NCBI RefSeq assembly: GCF_002234615.1
Contig: NZ_NMQW01000008.1
Coordinates: 248,001 to 312,000 of the forward strand
Direction: 5' to 3'
Origin: Paenibacillus rigui
Lineage (GTDB): Bacteria > Bacillota > Bacilli > Paenibacillales > NBRC-103111
DNA: 64,000 nucleotides
Part shown: positions 26,801 to 35,136 of the stretch, piece by piece
How the letters are laid out: every line of letters starts with the position of its first letter
Numbering within the stretch: the first letter of the stretch is position 1
Notes under the pieces: generated by a model
The model's input: the letters and a program-made list of their open reading frames with translations, nothing else
What the model was told of the DNA's origin: nothing
The model's database searches: none
Translations under genes and position numbers: made by a program

Positions 26801-28288
26801 CAGCCGCTGGACAGAGTACAGGTGCTGGATTTATCGGTATGGAAGGGATATGGAAATATTTCCATTCAAGGTGCTCCGAACGTCCTGGTTCAGGGCACTG
26901 AAGCCCAGCTCCATGCGCTTCAGAACAAAGGAAATGCTCCTGCGGTAGATGTGACATCGGACACGGTATTTACGAGCAGCAATCCTTCCGCAGCATTGGT
27001 AAGCGCCCAAGGCTGGTTAACCGCAGCCGCACCCGGCAGTACGGTAATTACTGCCACATACGGAGGAAGAAGCTCGGAAGCACGGGTTTCTGTCCATGCG
27101 AAGCACCGGAGCAATAATCCTTCCTCCGGTACGACGGGGGTAATGATTCCCGAGCCGGCTTCGGCAGGAGAAGCCCCAAACGTTGGGAATCAGACCATGC
27201 TTCAACCTGAAGACGGGGTCGTGGACCAGGACAGGGCTACAGTCATGCTCACCGGGAATCAGCGTGCGGTGGTTTTGCCAGGAACATTGCTGGAGAACAA
27301 GCAATTGCAGCTGGCTAATGATAAGGTATCTCTGATGTTTTCCAAAGAGACGCTGCAATCGATTCGAACACAGCTCGGCACGGCGGGGGGAACGGTACAA
27401 GATACGAAGCTGTTTTTTCAATTGAAATGGCTGGATGCGGATTCCCGAATGGAGTCATTCATGCTGGCGTCTCAAATCAATCACGCCCAAATAAGTGCAG
27501 CTAGTGAGATAATGGATGTTTCCCTCTCTCTCCAAGCAAAAAACGGGCAAATTCCGGTGTCTGTCTCGGATCAGCCGATTGCCGCGATCTTTCAGGTGAG
27601 TGGGAAGGCGAATCCTGCCTTACTGGGCGTTTATCGCATCCTGGATGACGGGAAGCTGCAATATGTGGGCGGCCGCATGAAGGATGGATCCATGGAAGTA
27701 TCCATAGATGCCTTCGGTTCCTACGCGGTGCTGGAATATAATAAAGCATACAATGACCTGCCTGCGGATCATTGGGCTTCCGCAGCGATAAAAGAGCTGA
27801 CGGCGCGGCATATCGTTCAAGGGACGTCAGACGGGCAATTTTCACCCGACGGCTACATTACCCGCGCCGAATTTACCGCGCTTCTTGCAAGGGGGCTCGG
27901 GCTTCGAGCCCAAGGCGGCAAAGCCTTTTTCACGGATGTACCTTCGGATGCGTGGTATGCCGATCCGGTTGCGGCGTCGGTAGAGGCCGGTATCATTCGT
28001 GGAGAAGGGGAGGGGACGTTCGAACCGGAAGGTAAGGTGACACGGGAGCAAATGGCTGCTATGCTCGTGCGGGCCTGCGAGGTCCGTACAGGACAGAAGG
28101 AGGGCGGGAGCCGGGAGGGCGCATCCTTCGCGGATGAATCGCAGATCAGCACATGGGCCAGACCCTACGCCCGCTCAGCCGTCCAATGGGGCCTAATGAA
28201 CGGGAAAGAGGCGGACCGTCTCGATCCGCGCAGCTTCGCCACCCGTGCAGAAAGCGCTCAGGTAATATGGAATTTGCTTCACAAATAA
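23831..28288 (+). CDS. Large modular S-layer-anchored surface protein
   Basis: 1485 residues, exported. Order by eye: signal peptide (1-35); lamin-tail domain (about 38-200, ELLITEIVAASGGSNQAYEY); two fibronectin type III domains (about 221-305 and 312-398); second lamin-tail domain (402-585, ALLITELVPDTD); third FN3 (593-680); propeller-like domain (about 705-996) homologous to the lipoprotein at 21468; a Big2-like Ig domain (about 1008-1090); a Ser/Gly linker and an uncharacterised module; three SLH domains (about 1306-1485) that bind pyruvylated cell-wall polymer. ILQGC at about residues 20-24 could also be read as a lipobox. The start has AGGAGG directly upstream. It is likely a cell-surface adhesin or binding platform. 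Confidence 0.85.
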   Translation: MKNYRHHKLAITMLVMTILQGCLTGLFVPSKLYALTAAPELLITEIVAASGGSNQAYEYVEIYNHTSQEINLNNYKLRYYSASPYTTFANEWTFVNKTIAPRSAMVLWLQKFDNLNNPSGPNSLADFNSNYGAALSQDQLYPVKLTTSGQGLHDTAKRRITLANVSGTIVVSAYINDGAADGIKDKGIVYSYPGSGIEMTKVANSQTATPGSLINGQIPGPNPPAGVTAQPSDQSVTLSWTANEEANIASYKVYQQGAAQPATVTDTIYRVTGLINETEYKFRVTAVDTNGNESAGSSIAAAIPQLIVDTTPPEQPTGLTASTGLGTVGLSWSPNHENDIAGYRVFMDGALLTTVSAATYRTQLASLTPGRAYPFQLTALDKAGNESVKSAAVRAVPDTAPVPALLITELVPDTDNHYTGYDAFEYVELYNNSLEAIDLKGYTLKLESSDPAKSWQQSIEQTAVLRPKQTVVLWTRKAELAHLDKEAFNRNFYASYMAKYAAEDSIIFVDGVSGLINSGKQTVVLQDAEGKETVRASYNDSATDVKTNTSIVFSYPVDGTNRMRKTEAKAVPTPGQLISGQLAAIPGSDVQPPAVPSGVEAAAGNGQVTLSWSPNTELDLAAYRIYRNGKPELEVPLGQRQAIVSMLTGNVDYSFTLSAVDIYGNESPQSIAVHAVPGHQSITQQDRSEAVDTALFPDFWNMSQPGLVVPGLVEDVVPQGMAYDKEKDWLLISNYREDGRPSTLSVIDAKTNRMIKSLNLYQENNTPYTGHAGGVAISRSNVWIASGSYLYRIPLETIVQAENQDQVSFADKILTPTRASLAAYHNGVLWVGEYYEEPGYPTDSSHKLMNRDQEMYGAWLAGYKLDDVSDRPAPDHPSVNDALVPDYILSIPGNIQGVDVLDDQIILTQSFTRAKGSSLVRYKQPLGQVPDTTVSLGQYPVPVWFLDSQSRIESNGELAAPPMAEGVVDREGKLYVLFESGANAYRTTALQPLDRVQVLDLSVWKGYGNISIQGAPNVLVQGTEAQLHALQNKGNAPAVDVTSDTVFTSSNPSAALVSAQGWLTAAAPGSTVITATYGGRSSEARVSVHAKHRSNNPSSGTTGVMIPEPASAGEAPNVGNQTMLQPEDGVVDQDRATVMLTGNQRAVVLPGTLLENKQLQLANDKVSLMFSKETLQSIRTQLGTAGGTVQDTKLFFQLKWLDADSRMESFMLASQINHAQISAASEIMDVSLSLQAKNGQIPVSVSDQPIAAIFQVSGKANPALLGVYRILDDGKLQYVGGRMKDGSMEVSIDAFGSYAVLEYNKAYNDLPADHWASAAIKELTARHIVQGTSDGQFSPDGYITRAEFTALLARGLGLRAQGGKAFFTDVPSDAWYADPVAASVEAGIIRGEGEGTFEPEGKVTREQMAAMLVRACEVRTGQKEGGSREGASFADESQISTWARPYARSAVQWGLMNGKEADRLDPRSFATRAESAQVIWNLLHK

Positions 28289-28298
28289 GCGGTTCAAG

Positions 28299-28342
28299 GA
28301 ACGTCAGAGGCAGCGGGATAGCGGCTCTGGCGTTCTTTTTTC
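28299..28342 (+). terminator. Terminator after large S-layer gene
   Basis: GAACGTCAGAG pairs with CTCTGGCGTTC, followed by TTTTTTCTTT. Confidence 0.85.
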
Positions 28343-28473
28343 TTTATCCTGCAGGAATGGACAAGCACAAGCGGGAGCTTCCCGACATACAAGTATAGCA
28401 TTCCAATTAACTATAAGGTTTTCTTATTGAAATCCAAAGGAAATGTTATTTATCGAGGAGTGGAGCGGGACAG

Positions 28474-28965
28474 ATGAAACTACTTGAATCCATTGAGCAA
28501 GCGTTTCGCAATGTGAAGCAGCCGAACCCACACGAGCTGCGGGGAATCATCGGCGGTTTGGGACTGACCTCGGATCTGTTGGCCCCCTGGATTGAGGAAC
28601 CGGGGCTTCTCCCGTATGGACGCAAGGTGATGTACCAATCTGCCAACGTTGAGGTGATCGTAGTTCACTTGCCGCAGGGAACCGAGACCTTTATTCATGA
28701 CCATGGGGCTTCCGTGGGCTGCGCCTTTGTACTGGAAGGAGCGCTGACCAATCGGATTTATCGCCTTGGCAGAGAAGGGTACGCGTACGAGGAAGCAGCC
28801 CATGTGATTGAGCCAGGGAAATTTCTGTATGCACCCCGCGGGCAAATTCATCAAATGAGCAATGCGGGTCCAGGCAGGCTTGTCTCCTTTCATGTGTATG
28901 CTCCCAAGCTAAGTGAGACGAAAATGTTTTATACGTATGAGCAAGTGCTTGATTATGTTATTTGA
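28474..28965 (+). CDS. Cysteine dioxygenase
   Basis: 163-residue cupin that oxidises cysteine to cysteine sulfinate with non-haem iron, in the cytosol; the length matches bacterial CDO. Iron ligands are the two His of FIHDHGASVG and the His of RGQIHQMSN. The Cys in VGCAFVLEG is near where the Cys-Tyr crosslink forms in the family. The start ATG 28474 has GAGGAGTGGAG upstream. It is preceded by the S-layer terminator, and the CE7 gene follows by 61 bases with no visible functional link. Confidence 0.88.
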   Translation: MKLLESIEQAFRNVKQPNPHELRGIIGGLGLTSDLLAPWIEEPGLLPYGRKVMYQSANVEVIVVHLPQGTETFIHDHGASVGCAFVLEGALTNRIYRLGREGYAYEEAAHVIEPGKFLYAPRGQIHQMSNAGPGRLVSFHVYAPKLSETKMFYTYEQVLDYVI

Positions 28966-29026
28966 GCTGTTGTGATATAGTAAAAAACAAAAGAGTCCGA
29001 TGTTTGAATAATGAGGGGGTAAAGCA

Positions 29027-30001
29027 GTGAATTATATCGAGAAAAAGCTGTCCGAATTGTACGCTTATCGTCCGGACGGCACCCCTCCCGCCGATCTGGA
29101 CCGTTTCTGGGAGCTTACGCTGCAGGAAGCGGCAGCGAAGCCCTTGAATGGGCAGCGGGAGGCGGCGGAGACGCTGTCTCCTTACATACAAGCTTATCGC
29201 GTTACCTACAACGGCTTTGACACGACGCCTATCCATGGCTGGCTGCTGCTTCCTCTTTTTGCAATGGCGGATCATGTCAAGCTTCCCTGTATCGTTTCCT
29301 TCCACGGGTATACAGGAAGTAAAGGCATTCCCGAGCAGCATGCGCCGTGGCTGATGAACGGTTATGCCGTATTTGCCGTCGACGTGCGGGGGCAGGGCGG
29401 AGAAACCGGCAACCATCTCGCGCAGCAGTACGGGATGTCCAGAGGCTGGATGACACAAGGAATCCTTGACCCTTACCAAAGCTATTACCGAGCGATTACG
29501 GTCGATGCGCTTCAGGCTCTGGCATGGGTATCGCAGCAGCCTGAGATTGATACGGAGCAGCTCATTGTTTCAGGGCAGAGTCAGGGGGGAGGGCTAGCCC
29601 TCATGGTCGGCGCACTTAGCGAGAAGCCGGTGAAAATTATCGCCGACATTCCGAACATGTGTCACATGGATTACGGGATATTTCATTCGACGGGGTCTTT
29701 GAAGGAAGCGGCGGAATTCGTTGCGGCTCATCCGGACAAGCTGGAGCAGGTGCTGCAAACGCTTAGCTACTTTGACATGCTTCACCTGTATGAACGGATT
29801 CAAGCGCCCGTTCTGATGTCCGTAGGTTTGAAAGATACGGTATGTGTTCCGGAAACCATCTTCAGTGTATATAACCGGATCACCGGGCCGAAGCAGCTGA
29901 CGGTATTTCCGTTTAACGGCCATTACACGAGCCGGGGGCATCTTTATACACAGATCGATTTTATCCGGGGAAATGCAGCAGAACAAGGAAAATCAAGCTG
30001 A
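29027..30001 (+). CDS. CE7-family acetyl esterase (acetyl-xylan esterase / cephalosporin-C deacetylase)
   Basis: 324-residue cytosolic alpha/beta hydrolase. The CE7 hallmarks are the RGQGG motif (DVRGQGGETG), the nucleophile elbow SGQSQGGGLAL, and downstream Asp (GLKDTVCVPE) and His (NGHYTSRG) completing the triad. Members remove acetyl groups from xylo-oligosaccharides and cephalosporin C. The initiator is GTG 29027 after GAGGGGGT. No xylan genes are adjacent. Confidence 0.92.
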   Translation: MNYIEKKLSELYAYRPDGTPPADLDRFWELTLQEAAAKPLNGQREAAETLSPYIQAYRVTYNGFDTTPIHGWLLLPLFAMADHVKLPCIVSFHGYTGSKGIPEQHAPWLMNGYAVFAVDVRGQGGETGNHLAQQYGMSRGWMTQGILDPYQSYYRAITVDALQALAWVSQQPEIDTEQLIVSGQSQGGGLALMVGALSEKPVKIIADIPNMCHMDYGIFHSTGSLKEAAEFVAAHPDKLEQVLQTLSYFDMLHLYERIQAPVLMSVGLKDTVCVPETIFSVYNRITGPKQLTVFPFNGHYTSRGHLYTQIDFIRGNAAEQGKSS

Positions 30002-30105
30002 TGTTCCAGCAGGCTGCACTTTCAAACCAACGAAAAAAGAGTATAATAAAAGTGTCGAACTTATATGAATTATTCGGGAACGTTAAACAGATAGAGGTGA
30101 TATGA

Positions 30106-30591
30106 ATGCAGCTCGCACATCTTGCTGTTCCACAGGCGACCGTGACTTTAGGCGCGATGATGACCGCTGTGATGGCGATTATTTTCCGGATGCGGGCATC
30201 CGACAAACCGGTCAATGCCAAGAAACTGCTCATGCCCCCGGTTGGAATGAGCACCGGTTTTCTCATGTTTGTCGTGCCGGTAATGCGAATTCCGATGCTA
30301 TGGGGCCTTATTGCTTTTGCAGCAGGTGCCCTGTTGTTCGCGTATCCGCTTATCCGATACTCCAGGCTGGAGCGGCGGGGAGATGATGTGTTCCTGGTCC
30401 GTTCCAAAGCATTTGTGTTTATATTGATCGGTCTTCTCGTTATTCGGCTGCTGCTGCGCGGCGTCATAGAACAGTATGTTACACTGCCGCAAACGGGCGC
30501 CATTTTCTTCATCGTTGCCTTCGGCATGCTGCTTCCATGGAGGCTGGCCATGTACCGGCAATTCAGGCAGCTGCTTGCCGCTGCATCCTGA
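30106..30591 (+). CDS. CcdC-like membrane protein
   Basis: 161 residues, four to five hydrophobic helices with short basic loops. RMRASDKPVNAKKLLMPPVG followed by MSTGFLMFV is the typical signature of the CcdC family, first described next to cytochrome c maturation genes in Bacillus; the molecular role is unknown. ATG 30106 has AGAGGTG upstream. It stands alone between the esterase and a terminator. Confidence 0.75.
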   Translation: MQLAHLAVPQATVTLGAMMTAVMAIIFRMRASDKPVNAKKLLMPPVGMSTGFLMFVVPVMRIPMLWGLIAFAAGALLFAYPLIRYSRLERRGDDVFLVRSKAFVFILIGLLVIRLLLRGVIEQYVTLPQTGAIFFIVAFGMLLPWRLAMYRQFRQLLAAAS

Positions 30592-30603
30592 TCTGATCAG
30601 CTT

Positions 30604-30642
30604 AAGCTTCTTTGCCCCTAAGCGGGGTGAAGGAGCTTTTTT
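30604..30642 (+). terminator. Terminator after CcdC-like gene
   Basis: AAGCTTCTTTGCCCC pairs with GGGGTGAAGGAGCTT, followed by TTTT. Confidence 0.85.
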
Positions 30643-30760
30643 ACGTTTACCGACAGACATCGAAGAACATCAAAATAGTAAGTATATTTTGTTCGTTTAT
30701 ACAATATATATTGAGTTGATCTGGTAATAGGAGAATTCGTGTGAAGCAAGGAGGACTCTT

Positions 30761-31405
30761 ATGAATCCGTCCCATGGTTCCAATGCAAGCTGGCAGACGG
30801 AGGCAACGTTCCGGGCTTTGGTCGAAGCGATTGTCCCGAATATGCCTGATGATGGGGGAGTGCAGGCGGCAGGTGCTGTAGATACGGATATACATCAGTA
30901 TATGATCTGGGAATTAAATCACAGCCTCTCCCTTTTTATGGGATTCTACCTCGCGAATATCCCTCTGGCTTGTGCTACGGCCCAGATGCTCAATGCAGGG
31001 GCGTCCGAGCTTCTGGCATCGGGCAATGCGCAGCCGGCTTTCAGCTTTGCTCCGGGGGGAGAGTGTCCTTTTGTCAGCCTCTCGCCCTTCGATCGTATTC
31101 GGGTATTGTTCATGCTGGAGCAGCTTCAAGTCGATTTGGGCCGTTTGCCGCCTCCTTATAAAGATGATGGAGGATTTGTCAGGTTTATTGTGGATTATTT
31201 AAACCGGGGTACGATGTTCGGTTTTTATTCGGAATGGTCCGCCTACGGCTCCACACGTTTACGGACGCCAACAGAGCGAAGGCTGGAATATTTCCCAATC
31301 AGTTGGCGGCAGGTCGGATATCCGGGTGTAGTCAAAGGTTACCGGGCTTTTGGCGGTTTCTTATTGACTATCAAGCGCAATGGAGGGGGATCTCGAGATG
31401 GTTGA
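30761..31405 (+). CDS. Gluconate 2-dehydrogenase subunit 3-like protein
   Basis: 214-residue small subunit of a membrane-associated GMC dehydrogenase. The region WQTEATFRALVEAIVPNMPD and the later SPFDRIRVLFMLEQL fit the family. In Gram-negatives subunit 3 carries a Tat signal; here none is visible, so export is uncertain. It overlaps the large-subunit gene by 8 bases, indicating translational coupling. ATG 30761 follows CAAGGAGG. The partner large subunit is frameshifted, so the complex may not form. Confidence 0.8.
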   Translation: MNPSHGSNASWQTEATFRALVEAIVPNMPDDGGVQAAGAVDTDIHQYMIWELNHSLSLFMGFYLANIPLACATAQMLNAGASELLASGNAQPAFSFAPGGECPFVSLSPFDRIRVLFMLEQLQVDLGRLPPPYKDDGGFVRFIVDYLNRGTMFGFYSEWSAYGSTRLRTPTERRLEYFPISWRQVGYPGVVKGYRAFGGFLLTIKRNGGGSRDG

Positions 31406-33106
31406 TGCCGATGTGATCGTCATAGGGTCTGGGGGTGGAGGCGCCGTAGCAGCCAAGGAATTGGGGGAGAAAGGACTTAAAGTGCTGGTGCTTGAAGCCG
31501 GCCCTTGGTATGGCAACAGCAAATGGCCGAATCCCAATGCCGAGCGCGGCGGCGAATGGAGCTCCAGTCCTTCCGATCTGGATGTGGGCCTGTACAAGAA
31601 AATCTACAATGCTTATGAAAATAACATGAACGACGGGTATCCGGCGTCTTTCGATTCGGGCCGGCCGACCGCCGGCGCACGCCATGGCACCGGATCATGC
31701 GGCAAAGGGGAGATATTTGGCAGCTGGCGGGAGTCGGCGGAACGACACAGCACTACTGGGCCCAGTCGCCCCGCGCTTTTCCGGTAGCCGTCGATAATGT
31801 GTGGCCCATCAGCTACCGGGAGCTGATCCCGTATTACGAGAAGGCGGAAGCGACGCTACCTGTTCAATTCGCGCCGTTGGCCCCGAAAGAAGAGCTGTTC
31901 TTCTACGGAGCCAAGAAGGCGGGGTGGTCGCTCATTCCTACGCTGGATGTCGTCAGTCCGGGCTATCGTCCGCATCCGAATGCGATTCTCCCTCCGAACC
32001 CGCACCTGATGGATCCGAATTATTCCATGGATCAGTTGTATGAGATGGAAGGCTGCACAATGAAGGGGAATTGCATTAACGGCTGTACGGCCGGTCCTAC
32101 CGTGGATAGAATCGCCAAGCGGGGTACGCTGGTGAGTTATATTCCGCTTGCTCTCAAGACAGGCAATGTAGCGATTCGGCCTAATTCGTTTACTATCAAA
32201 ATCTTGACGGAGCACGATCCGAAGGAAGGACTGCGAGCCACCGGTGTGCAGTTCCGGGATACATGGACAGGGGAGATCGGCGAGCTTTCGGCCAAGGCGG
32301 TGGTCATGGCGGCAGGCTGCATCGAATCGCCGCGGCTTTGGATCAATTCGGGCTTGCCTCACAATGCGTGGGTGGGAAGAGGGCTCACCATTCATTATTT
32401 CGATTGGGTGTCAGGTATTTTTGACGAAAAGGATTTGACGAATATACTTGGCATTCCATTTGTGGATCCGTTCGTGGGAGCGACGTCGGGAGGCCGAGTC
32501 GATATTCCGGGGCTCGGCTCGACGCAAGTATCGGGCTTGAGTCCGGGGCTGCATTCCTTCTTAACCTACGGCTTCAGCGATGCCGGCTATAATGCTCTAA
32601 ATCCCCCGGAGCCGGGAGCCCCGTGGAATATCCGCGGCAGGGTCGTCGGACCCGAGCTGAAGGAACTGATGATGAACTACCGCAGGACGATGAGCATGCT
32701 GATTCTGGCGGATGACGAAACGCTGTATCACAACAGAGTGACGGTAGATCCTTTGCTGAAGGACGAACATGGACCGATTCCGGTTGTCTATTACAAACCG
32801 AGCGCAAAAACGCTCCAAAGACGTGATCAGCTGGCAAAGTATTCGGCTGAAATTTTACAGAAGGCCGGCGCCAAAACCATTATCCGATCCGATTCCCCGG
32901 CCGGGTGGCTGCTTCATATTGAAAGCACGATGCGCATGGGCCATGTCGTGGATACGAACTGCGAGGCTATGCAAGTAAAGCGTTTATTTATCGCTGACAA
33001 TAGCGTTCACTATAATGGCATCGGCGGCCCCAATCCAACCCTTACGACGCAGGCACTGGCGACACGAACCTCGGAGAAGCTGGCTGAAGCTTATTTCAGC
33101 GGATAA
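31398..33106 (+). pseudogene. GMC-family dehydrogenase large subunit, frameshifted
   Basis: Flavoprotein that would oxidise gluconate or a related alcohol. The first frame from ATG 31398 (GGAGGGGG upstream) gives VIVIGSGGGGAVAAKELGEK and LEAGPWYG. Near 31655-31660 (GATTCGGGCC) homology moves to the frame encoding DRRRTPWHRIMRQRG, then LAGVGGTTQHYWAQSPRAF, which runs to the stop at 33106 with the GMC ending GGPNPTLTTQALATRT. Adding one G to the GGG run restores a single frame of about 570 residues. Both halves are otherwise well preserved, so the change is recent, a sequencing error, or a slippage site; without correction the product stops around residue 130. Confidence 0.8.
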
Positions 33107-33114
33107 ACGTCTCG

Positions 33115-33151
33115 AGCAGGATAGAATTTATCTATCCTGCTTGTTTTTTTT
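33115..33151 (+). terminator. Terminator after GMC gene
   Basis: AGCAGGATA pairs with TATCCTGCT, followed by a run of eight Ts interrupted once. Confidence 0.9.
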
Positions 33152-33170
33152 GTTAACGCCCCAGCGCTCC

Positions 33171-33263
33171 TTACCCCTTTGTAATGCTATAGTGGAGCAC
33201 CAGACCTGCTAAAGCGATAATGAGTAAGAAACTGAAAACCTTCCAAATGACCTGACTGCTCAT
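33171..33263 (-). CDS. Predicted 30-residue single-helix membrane peptide
   Basis: ATG at 33263-33261 to TAA at 33171. The product begins MSSQVIWKVFSFLLIIALAG and ends in a short basic tail (TKG), with one clear transmembrane stretch at about 9-25. GAAGG lies ten bases before the start. It is on the strand opposite the flanking genes, between the GMC terminator and palindrome copy B. No family is recognised. The composition (hydrophobic core, Ser/Gln head, Lys tail) looks coding, but a sequence this short could occur by chance. Confidence 0.45.
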   Translation of the reverse strand: MSSQVIWKVFSFLLIIALAGLVLHYSITKG

Positions 33264-33342
33264 ACCGGGTTACCTTCACTTTTTGATTTTTCATTTATTG
33301 GGATAGCATACCTCGATTGGAACAATATATACCGTGGAAATC

Positions 33343-33514
33343 GAAGCCGGTGAAAAACTGGCGGAGTGGACGGAATCGTTCTGTAGAAGCATAAGCGTTC
33401 GCCTTTGTCCCCGGATTTTGACCACTATAAGCGGGTTGAAATGGATAAAATCCGGGGACAACAGCGATCGGAAGAATGATCCGTCCATGCAGCCGTAACT
33501 TCTTCAGCGGCCTC
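33343..33514. repeat. Long intergenic palindrome, copy B
   Basis: Close relative of copy A: both share GAGTGGACGGAAT, TCGTTCTGTAGAAGC, AAGCGTTCGCCTTTGTCC, CTATAAGCGGGTTGAAAT, ATCCGGGGACAACAGCGATC and ATGCAGCCGTAA in the same order. Arms pair along most of the length, ending with GAAGCCGGTGAA against TTCAGCGGCCTC. It lacks the outer AAAAAACTGCC/GGCAGTTTTTT arms of copy A. The 33264-33597 stretch holds nothing else apparent. Confidence 0.85.
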
Positions 33515-33597
33515 TGGGAATCTGGCATCTTTTTCTGAATGAGCCGATCATATATTGGAAACTTTAACGGATAAAGATAACAAAGGTGTGAATACTT

Positions 33598-35136
33598 ATG
33601 TTTTATAAAAAATGGCTGCCCAGGCAAAGGGAGCTGAAGCTGGAGGGACTCGGAGATGAAAATGCCGTCGAAGGGGAGCTCCTCAGCAGCTTGAGTGACA
33701 ATGAGCAATGGATTCAAGAAACGTTCGCGAACTGCACGGATCTGATGATCAGAAAATTACAACTATTTGATTCCATCCCCTGTATCATCGTGTTCTTTCA
33801 GGAATTAATAGATATGAAACAGCTGGATGAGGAATTGCTAAGCCCATTATTGAAAAATAAATCGGTGACATATGGTACGGTACCCCAGCTGATCGAAAGC
33901 ATAGAACTCGAACTGGTCCCGGTAGCGAAAACCAAAAGGATTCACAATAGAAACGAAATGATTCAGCATATTCTGGGCGGAGAAGCTGTTTTGCTGCTGG
34001 AGGGCTCAAAGCAGGGAATCTCGGTCAATGTAAAAGAAAATCAATTGCATCGAGGGCTGAAGGAACCGGAGACGGAGGCTGTAATAAGAGGGCCGCGAGT
34101 CGGTTTTATTGAAAACATCTATACCAATATGGCCTTAATTCGTCAACAAATTCGAACCCCGCAGCTGAAGGTCGAGAGGATGACAATAGGAGCAATCACA
34201 CAAACGGAATTGGCGATCCTGTATGTGGAGAATATCTCACCTCCTGAGGTTATCACAGAAATGAAGAGGCGTTTGTCTCGAATCAAGCTGGATAGCGTAT
34301 TGGAGTCGGGTTACATCGAGGAGATGATCCGTGACGCACCTTACTCGCCTTTTCCGGTGCTGCAAATGTCAGAGCGTCCCGACACGGTAGCGGCCTGCCT
34401 GATTGAAGGGAAAGTGGCCCTGCTGATTAACGGAACCCCGATGTCGCTTATCGCACCGGTTACGTTCTGGCACGGCTTTCAATCCGCTGAGGATTTCTAT
34501 ACAAGCTACATTTTTTCTACATTTCTTCGATGGCTGCGGTACTTTTTTGCTTTCCTGTCCTTAACCTTGCCGTCGCTCTTTATCGCGGTGATGACCTACC
34601 ATCAGGAAATGATCCCCACAAGCTTAACGCTGAGTCTTGCGGCAGCCAGAGAAACGGTTCCTTTTCCTACATTTGTGGAAACGCTATTGATGGAAATTAC
34701 GTTTGAAGCGATCCGCGAGGCGGGTATTCGTCTTCCCCGTCCGGTGGGCCAGACGATCAGTATTGTAGGCGTGCTTGTGATCGGACAAGCTGCCGTTCAG
34801 GCCGGCATCGTATCCAATCCGATCGTGATGATCGTATCCTTGACGGGGATCGCCTCATTCCTGATTCCCAACACGAATATGAGTCAAGCGATTCGAATTT
34901 TGCGTTTTCCGCTGATGCTGTTTGCAGGCATCTTTGGACTGTACGGCTTTATGGCGGTCATGCTTGCGCTGTTGATTCATCTTGTGAATCTGCGTTCCTT
35001 TGGCGTTCCCTATATGGCGCCGCTTGCTCCTTTCAGCGCAGCCGGAATATGGGATATATTGGTCAGAGCCCCGTGGTGGGTGCTGCACAAGCGGCAGCAC
35101 CACATTCATACCGAACAGGAGATGGAGAAGAAATGA
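33598..35136 (+). CDS. gerKA: Spore germination receptor subunit A (GerKA/GerAA family)
   Basis: 512 residues: a soluble N-terminal domain (about 30-290) and a membrane domain with five to six helices (about 300-490). Family motifs include RGPRVGFIENIYTNMALIR, LYVENISPPEV, FPVLQMSERPDTVAACLIEG and the membrane-domain PVGQTISIVGVLVIGQAAV. It sits in the inner spore membrane and senses germinants with subunits B and C. AAAGGTG precedes ATG 33598. The order A-C-B and the ATGA overlap with subunit C are typical of gerK operons, expressed in the forespore (SigG), although I could not fit a convincing SigG promoter. Confidence 0.93.
   Translation: MFYKKWLPRQRELKLEGLGDENAVEGELLSSLSDNEQWIQETFANCTDLMIRKLQLFDSIPCIIVFFQELIDMKQLDEELLSPLLKNKSVTYGTVPQLIESIELELVPVAKTKRIHNRNEMIQHILGGEAVLLLEGSKQGISVNVKENQLHRGLKEPETEAVIRGPRVGFIENIYTNMALIRQQIRTPQLKVERMTIGAITQTELAILYVENISPPEVITEMKRRLSRIKLDSVLESGYIEEMIRDAPYSPFPVLQMSERPDTVAACLIEGKVALLINGTPMSLIAPVTFWHGFQSAEDFYTSYIFSTFLRWLRYFFAFLSLTLPSLFIAVMTYHQEMIPTSLTLSLAAARETVPFPTFVETLLMEITFEAIREAGIRLPRPVGQTISIVGVLVIGQAAVQAGIVSNPIVMIVSLTGIASFLIPNTNMSQAIRILRFPLMLFAGIFGLYGFMAVMLALLIHLVNLRSFGVPYMAPLAPFSAAGIWDILVRAPWWVLHKRQHHIHTEQEMEKK

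Noticed and set aside
33521-33597. SigG promoter for the gerK operon
   Set aside because: CATATAT could be a -10 but no -35 of the right sequence lies at 17-18 bases, so I did not call it.
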